Part shown: positions 1 to 6,048 of the stretch, piece by piece
Layout: each line of letters begins with the position of its first letter
Position numbering within the stretch: the stretch's first letter is position 1
DNA from: Terrisporobacter mayombei
Lineage (GTDB): Bacteria; Bacillota; Clostridia; Peptostreptococcales; Peptostreptococcaceae
Direction: 5' to 3'
DNA: 14,692 bases
NCBI RefSeq assembly: GCF_014333445.1
Contig: NZ_JACRYU010000010.1
Location: forward strand, 1 to 14,692
Notes under the pieces: generated by a model
Seen by the model: only the letters and a program-made list of their open reading frames with translations
Told to the model about the DNA's origin: nothing
The model's database searches: none
Program-made: the position numbers and the translations under genes

Positions 1-22
1 ATAATAGGTATCTATATATTTT

Positions 23-109
23 AGTTATAGAATATTAATAAACATATTATAATTATAATGATATCTTAATTTTCTATAAAGTTCAATATGAAAAGTTATA
101 GAATATTAA
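23..109. repeat. Direct repeats carrying TTATAGAA, plus an inverted copy
   Basis: A 16-base sequence, AGTTATAGAATATTAA, occurs exactly at 23-38 and 94-109. Its core TTATAGAA also occurs inverted (TTCTATAA) at 72-79. The same core lies in the same orientation near the other window edge (14613-14620). Clustered short repeats like these are typical of recombinase arm-binding sites. That role is inferred; the repeats themselves are directly visible. Confidence 0.6.
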
Positions 110-118
110 AATTTAAAG

Positions 119-127
119 TGATATAAT
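119..127 (+). promoter_or_regulatory. Extended -10 promoter for the left recombinase operon
   Basis: TGATATAAT forms an extended -10 element (TGn followed by a perfect TATAAT). No good -35 box is visible, which extended -10 promoters tolerate. The TTATAGAA repeat at 96-103 sits where the -35 region would be, so a protein bound there could repress the operon. Transcription would start near 134, leaving a leader of about 87 bases. Confidence 0.5.
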
Positions 128-172
128 GTACTAGAGAAAGTAAAAAAATTACTATTCTAGTAAAAGGTAGGT

Positions 173-194
173 AGGCTAAGATAGCCTTTTTTTT
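173..194 (+). terminator. Terminator-like hairpin in the leader of the left operon
   Basis: AGGCTA and TAGCCT (173-178 and 182-187) pair around a 3-base loop and run into eight Ts. The hairpin lies between the extended -10 promoter and the start codon at 221. An imperfect hairpin (129-162, arms around TACTAGA and TCTAGTA) lies just upstream. It could attenuate the recombinase operon or block transcription entering from outside the element. Confidence 0.5.
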
Positions 195-220
195 ATACTA
201 TTTTTAAGGGGGAAACATAA

Positions 221-2035
221 TTGGCTATTGAAGATATGACAAATTTACAAGAGTCTGTTGAACAGGCACAGGTCACTAAAGAAATAGACTATGAAGTTTT
301 TATAAATGAATATAAAAAATTTATTAATGACAATGAATGCTTGTCAAAGCAAAGTGCAAAAGCTGAAAGCGAAGGTACTTTTGATTCGGATTTATGGCTT
401 TTATATGATGATAATAGTCAGCAGCATGGTTATATAGAATTTAAAAAGTTAAGAGATTTAGAAAAATTTAAAAATATATCCTCTACAGAGATTGATATTT
501 TAAAATGCTATCTGGTTCAGCAACTAGATGATGGATTATCTACTCATACTATTTGTATTAGATTCAGAGATATAGAAGAGTTCATATTTTCAACGAAAAA
601 CTTTGATTGGGAAACTATTGATAGTGACAAAGGTAATTTAATAGATACACTATTTGATAATAAAAATAGTTCAAAAAGAAAAATAAAAAATAAAGGTCAT
701 ATACTATCATATTTGGATTTTCTTGAGGAATATGATTTAATTACAGAAGATCAGTTAAAAGTATATAGTTACTTATATAATAAAAAATTTTTATATGAAA
801 AAAGTAAGCCCCGCATTTTACCGTCTAATAAAGAGATATTTAATTTTGATTTTATAATTAAAGATTTCTTTTACAATTATTCAAAAGAAAAAGAAGAAGA
901 ATGTATAGAAAGAAAAATATATAAGCCATTACTTATTTGGTGGAAGTTAGGAAATATAATACCTCTTAGAGTATCAGAAATGTGTAGAAAAATGCCAAGA
1001 GAGTGTATTTATAAAGATAAAGAAGATGGTCGTTATTTTTTAAAGGTGAACAGAGTTAAAGTTAAAGTAGAAAATAGAATGGTAAGTAGGTCTAGTAGGC
1101 CTTCGATACCTTTATTAACAGAGATAGAGATAACGGAAGATATATATAATTTGATAGATGAATATATAAAAGAAACAGAGTTTGATAACGACAGGGAAAA
1201 CTTATTTTCATATAATGCAGCGGTACAATTTAGGAGAGAGTATATCAAATTAAATAGGGGAAAGGAGTCTATAACATTTTCCCCGCACGATATAAAGTTT
1301 AAAAAAGAAGGTTTCACAAGAACGGTAATGAGTTCGTTGTTGGAGAGCTTTTATACTAATATAGTAGAGAATAGGTATAATGTACATCCTGATAAGAGGA
1401 TTAATTTAGGGGATCTGAGACATCTAGCATTTTCATCTTTGGTTTATCAAGGTGTAAATCCTATTGATATTGCTATGCTAGGTGGTCATACTAGTTTAGG
1501 AACACAAGATCATTACGTAGGACATGCTAGATATTACATAGATAGTGAAATAATTGACTTCGTAACAGGGCGAAAACTTCCAAGAGAGAATTATAGAGAC
1601 TCATTAGCTATAAAAATATTAAAAGAAACTAGCTGGGAACCGCCTAAGAGTTTAAGTGACTGTAATCCGACAGAGGATGGTGTGGGATATTGTGTTGCTG
1701 ATACTGAAAAAGATGAGTGTGATGATGTGCTTTTATGTCCATACTGTTCAAAATGGTGGTGTGAACCTACGAATGAAAGTTTTATTAAGATTAGAAAATA
1801 TATAGAAGATAATAATATATCTCCTTTGATGAAGTTAATAGATCAGCAGGAACAGTTCTTACAAAAGTTAATCCTTGAGGCAGAAGTTGTTAATGTAAAT
1901 GGATTAATTGAAATGGAGCAAAGCGATAGTGAAAAAATAAGAGAGCTATCATTCAAAATTAGAAGTAATGCAGAGAGACTGCTATACTTTAAAAAGTCTT
2001 TAATAGAAATGAAAGATAGGAGTGTATTAAAATAA
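221..2035 (+). CDS. Tyrosine recombinase (TnpB-like) with C-terminal cysteine cluster
   Basis: This is a site-specific DNA recombinase of the tyrosine (phage integrase) class, 604 aa, first gene of the left operon. Visible catalytic residues are R250 (box I, PLRVSEM), R400 and H401 (DLRH), H423 (GGHTS) and the nucleophile Y432 nine residues later. The usual histidine three residues before R400 is a glycine (LGDLRH). The N-terminal ~200 aa would be the core-binding domain. After the catalytic domain lies a likely zinc-binding cluster, C481, C491, C500, C506, C509 (CPYC) and C514, then a helical tail. The start is TTG at 221, eight bases after AAGGGGGA (206-213); the first in-frame ATG, at 236, lacks a placed binding site. 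Length and C-terminal extension suit TnpB of Tn554-type transposons (about 630 aa). The class is clear; the TnpB equivalence is inference. Confidence 0.88.
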   Translation: MAIEDMTNLQESVEQAQVTKEIDYEVFINEYKKFINDNECLSKQSAKAESEGTFDSDLWLLYDDNSQQHGYIEFKKLRDLEKFKNISSTEIDILKCYLVQQLDDGLSTHTICIRFRDIEEFIFSTKNFDWETIDSDKGNLIDTLFDNKNSSKRKIKNKGHILSYLDFLEEYDLITEDQLKVYSYLYNKKFLYEKSKPRILPSNKEIFNFDFIIKDFFYNYSKEKEEECIERKIYKPLLIWWKLGNIIPLRVSEMCRKMPRECIYKDKEDGRYFLKVNRVKVKVENRMVSRSSRPSIPLLTEIEITEDIYNLIDEYIKETEFDNDRENLFSYNAAVQFRREYIKLNRGKESITFSPHDIKFKKEGFTRTVMSSLLESFYTNIVENRYNVHPDKRINLGDLRHLAFSSLVYQGVNPIDIAMLGGHTSLGTQDHYVGHARYYIDSEIIDFVTGRKLPRENYRDSLAIKILKETSWEPPKSLSDCNPTEDGVGYCVADTEKDECDDVLLCPYCSKWWCEPTNESFIKIRKYIEDNNISPLMKLIDQQEQFLQKLILEAEVVNVNGLIEMEQSDSEKIRELSFKIRSNAERLLYFKKSLIEMKDRSVLK

Positions 2036-2048
2036 TGGAGGTTATAGA

Positions 2049-2810
2049 ATGCATGAAAATAAGAAAAATAATGTAGGAAGACCACAAACGGAGTATAATA
2101 AGGAAGAACTAGAGGAAATAATAAATCTAGCAATAGAAGAACTAGACGGAAGAATAGATAAATTAACTTATAATTATGTGACTAAATTTAATAAGAAAAT
2201 CGCTAAGAATAAAGAATTTGTAAGGAGTAATGGAGAGTTATTTAATTTATATGGGTATAATTTTTGGGCTGTTAAGGATGTAGGTAGGCAATTAATAGAC
2301 AAAGCTAAGGGTAATAGAGATATTGTTGCTGTGGGAGAAGCATTTGTTATAGATGTTTCAGATGTTCGAATGGTAGTAGAAAGACATTTTAAAAATAAAA
2401 CACAGTTAATAAAAAGGCTGGTAAAGTTATTTGAAGATAATAAGAAGAAAGCAGAATTTTATAAAAAGGAATTTAAAAAGGCTGAAGAAAAATTAAACCA
2501 GAAAGATGAAGAAATAAAAAGACTTGAACAAGCCTTGATAACTACATTTTATAATAGTTATTCGGCACATAATTCTTTAGAAGATGTGGCAAGTTTAAGT
2601 TGTCATCAGGATAGAATTGTATATGATGAAGTAAAAAATGCATTTAATAGTGATGAAGGTCGAATAGCTGAATTTTTTAAAAAATGCACTAATACTGAAG
2701 ATAATGAAAGAGAATCTAAAAAAGATGATAACAAAACAGATCGTACTGTTGTAGATTTAGAGGAACGAGAAAGAGAAAGACAATTATTAAGAGAACAAGG
2801 GCTTTGTTAA
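2049..2810 (+). CDS. Coiled-coil accessory transposition protein, TnpC-like
   Basis: 253 aa, beginning 13 bases after the recombinase stop with ATGGAGGT as binding site. An AT-hook-like GRP motif sits at residues 10-12. Residues 20-60 are helical and could form a DNA-binding helix-turn-helix. Residues about 117-163 are a strongly charged heptad-like coiled coil rich in K and E. The tail (about 215-253) is highly charged and probably disordered. No signal peptide or membrane segment is visible. Its position directly after a TnpB-like recombinase and its coiled-coil layout match TnpC of Tn554, which influences orientation and frequency of transposition; it is about twice as long as the 125-aa Tn554 protein. 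I do not recognise a family from motif identity alone, so the role is inferred mainly from context. Confidence 0.55.
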   Translation: MHENKKNNVGRPQTEYNKEELEEIINLAIEELDGRIDKLTYNYVTKFNKKIAKNKEFVRSNGELFNLYGYNFWAVKDVGRQLIDKAKGNRDIVAVGEAFVIDVSDVRMVVERHFKNKTQLIKRLVKLFEDNKKKAEFYKKEFKKAEEKLNQKDEEIKRLEQALITTFYNSYSAHNSLEDVASLSCHQDRIVYDEVKNAFNSDEGRIAEFFKKCTNTEDNERESKKDDNKTDRTVVDLEERERERQLLREQGLC

Positions 2811-2823
2811 GGAGGACAAGTTA

Positions 2824-4902
2824 ATGAAAGACAGTAAGAGTTTTCAAAGGGCAAAAGAACTAAAAGAAATGCTTAATAGATGGAGGTATGAGTATTATAC
2901 ATTAGGAACACCATCTGTTTCAGATGAAATGTATGATAGAGCATATGATGAATATGAAGAACTTGAAAAAATATTTCCAAGTTTAAAGGATTCAGATTCT
3001 CCTACTGTTAATGTTGGAGCTATGCCGATTTTAAAGGAACTAGATACTATTAAACATACAACTCCTTTACTTTCAATACCTATGAAATCAAAAAATATAT
3101 CTGACTTAAAAAAATGGTATAGCGATATAGGTGGAGATGGTACAGAAGTAATAGTACAATTGAAAAAAGATGGTATAACAATAAATTCATCATATGATGA
3201 AGGTAGTTTTAAATATGCTGCCACTCGTGGAGATGGATATGTAGGAAATGTAGTTACTGAACATATTAAAGCCGTTAAATCAACACCTATGACAATTGGT
3301 TATGATGGAGTATTGGAAACTAGAGGTGAAGCCATAATGGATTTCTATTACTTCAAAGATAAATTTGCTAAGTTTAATACTGAAAATGAAGGAAGTGCTA
3401 GTTCACCTAGAAACTTAGTTGCAGGAAGTTTTAATTTATTGGATATAGAAGAATTTAAGAAAAGAAATGTTGATGTTGTTTACTTTGAGTTAGGACAATG
3501 TGATAAACAGTTTAGTACAGCTGTTGAGCAGATAGAATTTTTAAAATCATTAGGATTTAAGACTACTCCATATAAGGTAGTTAATAACTTAGAAGATTTA
3601 TTAAAATTATGTCAGTCTAAATTTGATAATCAAATAGAGGTAATAGATGGATTCAATATATTTACATCTAAAGATGATAGTGAATTTCCACATATACTGT
3701 GTGATGGATTAGTCATAAAAAATAATTCACTAAAAGAAAGACAAGTCATAGGAAATACAGCAAAAGGGCCTAAATGGGCATATGCATATAAGTTTGAATC
3801 AATACATGCAAAAACGACCTTAAGAGATGTATTACATGCAGTAGGAAAGACAGGAAAGATAACACCTACAGCAGTATTTGATGCTGTAAATTTAGCAGGC
3901 GCAGAGGTTAAGAATGCAACATTAAATAATTATTCATTCTTAAGTAATATTCCTGTTTTGAATAATGATCTAGAAATTATAGGACATGACCATTTATCTA
4001 TAGGGGATACTATTATTGTTGAAAAATCTAATGATGTAATACCTAGAGTTGTTGGAATTGTTGAAAAGAAAAATGATAACTATATTGAAGTTCCAAAGCA
4101 ATGTCCAACTTGTGGAAGCACAGTGAAATTAGATGAAGGTGGTATACTTCACTATTGCTCTAATCCAGAATGTGACAGTAGGATTGAAAGGAAGTTAAGC
4201 CACTTCGTGAGTAGAGATGCTATGGATATTAGTGGTTTAGGAGAAAGTACTTTAAAAGTATTCTTAGATAAAGGATTTATAACAAATTTTGCAGATATAT
4301 ATGAATTATCTCAGTATAAAGATGAAATATTAAAATTGGATAAATTCGGAGAAACAAAATATAATAACTTAATAAAAGGTATTGAAAAAAGTAAGAATCA
4401 ACCATTTGAAAAAGTATTAGCAGCATTATCAATACCGGGAGTAGGGACGACTACAGCAAAAGCTTTGGCTAGTGAATTTGGCAATATAGACAATTTAATA
4501 GATGCATCTATGAATGACCTAGAAAAGGTTAAGGATATTGGGTCTAAATTAAGTAAAGATATAGTGTCATATTTTGAAAATCAATCAAATATAGAAATTA
4601 TAAATAAATTAAAAGGATTTGGATTGAATTTTGTAAGTGAGAATAAGACTATTTCAGATAAATTTAAAGATAAAATCTTTGTTATTACGGGAACGTTACA
4701 AGAGTCTAGAAACTATTATAAAGATATAATAGAGGCTAATGGAGGGAAGGTTTCAGGATCTGTTAGTGGAAAAACAAACTATGTACTTATAGGAGAGGAT
4801 GCTGGTTCAAAAGAAACAAAAGCAAGGGATTTAAAAGCACAAGGAAAACCTATAGAATTAATAGAAAGCCATGATGAATTTATTGAACTATTAAATAAAT
4901 AG
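2824..4902 (+). CDS. ligA: NAD+-dependent DNA ligase (LigA-type), element-encoded
   Basis: Seals nicks in duplex DNA using NAD+. It is 692 aa, the normal full length. Domains in order: Ia NAD-binding (YY at 24-25, SDEMYD 33-38); adenylation domain with KxDG nucleophile K114, TRGDG 134-138, TRGEA 166-170, SPRNLVAGS near 194-202, DGLVIK 294-299 and K323; OB fold about 325-420; zinc finger C427, C430, C445, C450; helix-hairpin-helix region from about 464; BRCT from about 615. The residue two before the lysine, normally glutamate, is Q112. It follows the coiled-coil gene by 13 bases with a strong AAGGAGG site and ends at a terminator, so it is the last gene of the recombinase operon. Housekeeping ligA is not normally found beside recombinases, so this looks like an element-borne second copy that could seal recombination intermediates (inference). 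Confidence 0.93.
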   Translation: MKDSKSFQRAKELKEMLNRWRYEYYTLGTPSVSDEMYDRAYDEYEELEKIFPSLKDSDSPTVNVGAMPILKELDTIKHTTPLLSIPMKSKNISDLKKWYSDIGGDGTEVIVQLKKDGITINSSYDEGSFKYAATRGDGYVGNVVTEHIKAVKSTPMTIGYDGVLETRGEAIMDFYYFKDKFAKFNTENEGSASSPRNLVAGSFNLLDIEEFKKRNVDVVYFELGQCDKQFSTAVEQIEFLKSLGFKTTPYKVVNNLEDLLKLCQSKFDNQIEVIDGFNIFTSKDDSEFPHILCDGLVIKNNSLKERQVIGNTAKGPKWAYAYKFESIHAKTTLRDVLHAVGKTGKITPTAVFDAVNLAGAEVKNATLNNYSFLSNIPVLNNDLEIIGHDHLSIGDTIIVEKSNDVIPRVVGIVEKKNDNYIEVPKQCPTCGSTVKLDEGGILHYCSNPECDSRIERKLSHFVSRDAMDISGLGESTLKVFLDKGFITNFADIYELSQYKDEILKLDKFGETKYNNLIKGIEKSKNQPFEKVLAALSIPGVGTTTAKALASEFGNIDNLIDASMNDLEKVKDIGSKLSKDIVSYFENQSNIEIINKLKGFGLNFVSENKTISDKFKDKIFVITGTLQESRNYYKDIIEANGGKVSGSVSGKTNYVLIGEDAGSKETKARDLKAQGKPIELIESHDEFIELLNK

Positions 4903-4907
4903 ATTGT

Positions 4908-4942
4908 AAAAAACTGTACCTAATTCATAGGTGCAGTTTTTT
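4908..4942 (+). terminator. Intrinsic terminator of the recombinase-ligase operon
   Basis: A 14-bp stem (4908-4921 with 4929-4942, one G-U pair) around a 7-base loop, ending in six Ts, begins six bases after the ligase stop. A-tract and T-tract on both sides make it potentially bidirectional. Its 3' T-tract overlaps the left 8-bp target duplication of the inserted cad unit. Confidence 0.85.
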
Positions 4943-4947
4943 AATTA
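4940..4947. repeat. Left 8-bp target-site duplication TTTAATTA
   Basis: This octamer lies immediately outside the left 24-bp inverted end and is repeated in direct orientation immediately outside the right one (9052-9059). The exact abutment on both sides makes chance unlikely despite the AT-rich sequence. Confidence 0.75.
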
Positions 4948-4971
4948 GGCTCTGTTAGCTAACTTCGTGAT
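4948..4971 (+). repeat. Left inverted terminal repeat of the cad unit
   Basis: Begins GGCTCTGTTAGCTAAC and matches the reverse complement of 9028-9051 at 23 of 24 positions; the single difference is T versus C at position 17. Sequence similarity stops just inside position 24. The GG..CTGTT start resembles IS6-family ends. Confidence 0.8.
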
Positions 4972-5056
4972 TTATTATATATAATATAATTAAGTTCGTA
5001 ATTGTTATATATTATGAAACAAAGTTAGAATAATTTATACTAGTTAATAATTTTAT

Positions 5057-5093
5057 AAAGGTGCCATAAGTTAACAGTGCTGATACCTTTTTT
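5057..5093 (+). terminator. Weak terminator-like hairpin inside the left end of the cad unit
   Basis: AAAGGT (5057-5062) can pair with ACCTTT (5085-5090), and Ts run to 5093. The loop is long (22 bases) and the inner pairing poor, so this is a low-confidence terminator. The loop contains AAGTTAACAGTGC, whose reverse complement resembles another IS6-type end. Confidence 0.3.
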
Positions 5094-5188
5094 ATGTTTT
5101 TATTTATACTACGACTATTGGAAGTGATCCTTCAAAAGGACATGATGTGCCTTTTCCGAAAAATTTGATTTTTAATATATCAAATTAA
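5084..5188 (+). pseudogene. Decayed gene tail, plus strand
   Basis: An open frame without start codon ends at TAA (5186-5188). Its last ~25 codons read like protein (TTIGSDPSKGHDVPFPKN followed by LIFNISN), and the region is less AT-rich than its surroundings. A strong terminator follows 17 bases later. I read it as the 3' remnant of a gene cut off by the sequence joined on its left. The product is not recognised, and the first codons overlap a hairpin and may not be part of it. Confidence 0.35.
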
Positions 5189-5204
5189 ATCTATATATAT
5201 TGTA

Positions 5205-5249
5205 AAAAAAAGCATGAATTCGATTGATAATCGAATTCATGCTTTTTTT
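5205..5249. terminator. Perfect 21-bp bidirectional terminator
   Basis: The 21-base arms 5205-5225 and 5229-5249 are exactly complementary around a 3-base loop, with seven As on one side and seven Ts on the other, so it can work on both strands. It lies between two convergent gene tails (5084-5188 plus, 5255-5338 minus) and is probably the shared terminator of two genes otherwise lost. Confidence 0.85.
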
Positions 5250-5254
5250 ATTGT

Positions 5255-5338
5255 TTATTTTAGTAATTTATATTCTAATTCATAACCATCAGTGCATTTA
5301 AAACCAACAACTAAAGGAACTGTAATAAATGAATTTAT
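5255..5338 (-). pseudogene. Decayed gene tail, minus strand
   Basis: On the minus strand, 27 codons without start end at TAA (5255-5257), six bases from the bidirectional terminator. The translation contains FITVPLVVGFKCTDGYELEY and ends KLLK, protein-like in composition. An in-frame stop lies just upstream (5339-5341), so only this 3' end survives. The product is not recognised. Placement right before a strong terminator is the main support. Confidence 0.35.
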
Positions 5339-5590
5339 TTATAGATACTGTCAAAAAAATTTTGATAGTCAACTGTATTTTAAATTATACATAATAAGTG
5401 TGACACTTAAATAACATATGGAAAATCAAGACAAATTGTTTATGAATTGTAGATAAAAGTAAATAAATTGATCTTAAATATAGTTCTTTATATATATATA
5501 TATTTATAAATTATTTAAAAATTGTCAAAATATAAATCATTATTACGAGTAAAAATACAACTATTAAAATAAATAGGCTATATATTTTTA
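5339..5590. other. AT-rich non-coding stretch with two dyads
   Basis: No gene is visible. Two short dyads stand out. ACTGTCAAAA/TTTTGATAGT (5347-5356 with 5360-5369, one G-U mismatch) has a 3-base centre. TAAGTGT-G-ACACTTA (5395-5409) is a perfect 7-bp dyad around one base. Either could be an operator left from a lost gene. The rest, including a TA run near 5490-5505, looks like decayed spacer. Confidence 0.4.
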
Positions 5591-5619
5591 TTGACATTCT
5601 TGAAAAAATTATCTAATAT
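5591..5619 (+). promoter_or_regulatory. Promoter of the cad operon
   Basis: A perfect -35 TTGACA (5591-5596), a 17-base spacer and -10 TAATAT (5614-5619). It drives the repressor, the ATPase and the small membrane protein. The -10 box overlaps the operator dyad that begins at 5616. Confidence 0.85.
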
Positions 5620-5651
5620 AAACATATAAATAGTTGTTTATATGTTTATAT
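5616..5651. promoter_or_regulatory. ArsR/CadC-type operator dyad
   Basis: Two perfect 15-bp arms (ATATAAACATATAAA at 5616-5630 and its complement at 5637-5651) are separated by 6 bases. The dyad covers the end of the -10 box and the transcription start and lies directly upstream of the repressor gene. A bound repressor would block transcription, and metal binding would release it. This is the usual autoregulation of CadC-type repressors. Confidence 0.8.
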
Positions 5652-5670
5652 GTTTGGAGGTGAATTGGTA

Positions 5671-6030
5671 ATGATTAATAAAGAAATCTATGATACTTGC
5701 AATACCAATGTGATACACGAAGATATATTGGAAGAAGTAAAAAAAAATATAACTAATGATGACGTTTTATTCGATATGGCAGTCGTTTTTAAAGCATTGA
5801 GTGATCCTACAAGACTTAAGATAATAAATGCGCTTATGATTTCAGAAATGTGTGTATGTGATATTACGGCTTTATTAAATATGACGCAGCCAGCAGTATC
5901 TCATCATTTAAAATCATTAAGACAAATAGGATTAATTAAATTTAGACGTGAAGGTAAGAACCTGTATTATTTCTTAGATAATAATATACAATTAGTTTTT
6001 AAAAAGTGTCTAATATATGTTACAGAATAA
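5671..6030 (+). CDS. cadC: ArsR-family metal-sensing repressor, CadC-like
   Basis: A winged-helix repressor that leaves its operator when it binds Cd, Pb or Zn. The start at 5671 follows TTGGAGGTG at proper spacing and gives 119 aa; an ATG at 5650 precedes that site and overlaps the operator, so I reject it. The core LSDPTRLKIINAL is at 43-55. The metal motif MCVCD gives C61 and C63, corresponding to the C58/C60 pair of staphylococcal CadC. C10 in the N-terminal arm could be a further ligand, though CadC has two cysteines there and only one is visible here. The recognition helix region is MTQPAVSHHLKSL. The ATPase gene begins 18 bases downstream, so the two are co-transcribed under the operator at 5616-5651. 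Confidence 0.9.
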   Translation: MINKEIYDTCNTNVIHEDILEEVKKNITNDDVLFDMAVVFKALSDPTRLKIINALMISEMCVCDITALLNMTQPAVSHHLKSLRQIGLIKFRREGKNLYYFLDNNIQLVFKKCLIYVTE

Positions 6031-6048
6031 TAAATAGGAGGAGAAATT

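Larger units (their letters stand above)
1..220. other. Left edge of the recombinase element, non-coding
   Basis: I see no gene here. The stretch holds the promoter, leader and repeated TTATAGAA motifs upstream of the first recombinase gene, and it probably contains the left end of the element. I could not place the exact end because no flanking gene and no clear match between the two window edges marks it. A 10-bp sequence TAAACATATT at 39-48 recurs inverted at 14641-14650, which may relate to the ends but is within what chance allows in such AT-rich DNA. Confidence 0.5.

Noticed and set aside
1033..1317. Antisense open frame within the 604-aa recombinase gene
   Set aside because: It lies wholly opposite a well-supported gene, has no visible ribosome binding site, and its hydrophobic, Ser/Leu-rich translation is what AT-rich antisense DNA gives.
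1843..2133. Antisense open frame across the recombinase/TnpC-like junction
   Set aside because: Covers two real genes and their ribosome binding site on the other strand; composition is Leu/Phe/Ser-rich noise.
2895..3224. Antisense open frame within the ligase gene
   Set aside because: Opposite conserved LigA motifs, with no binding site or recognisable feature.
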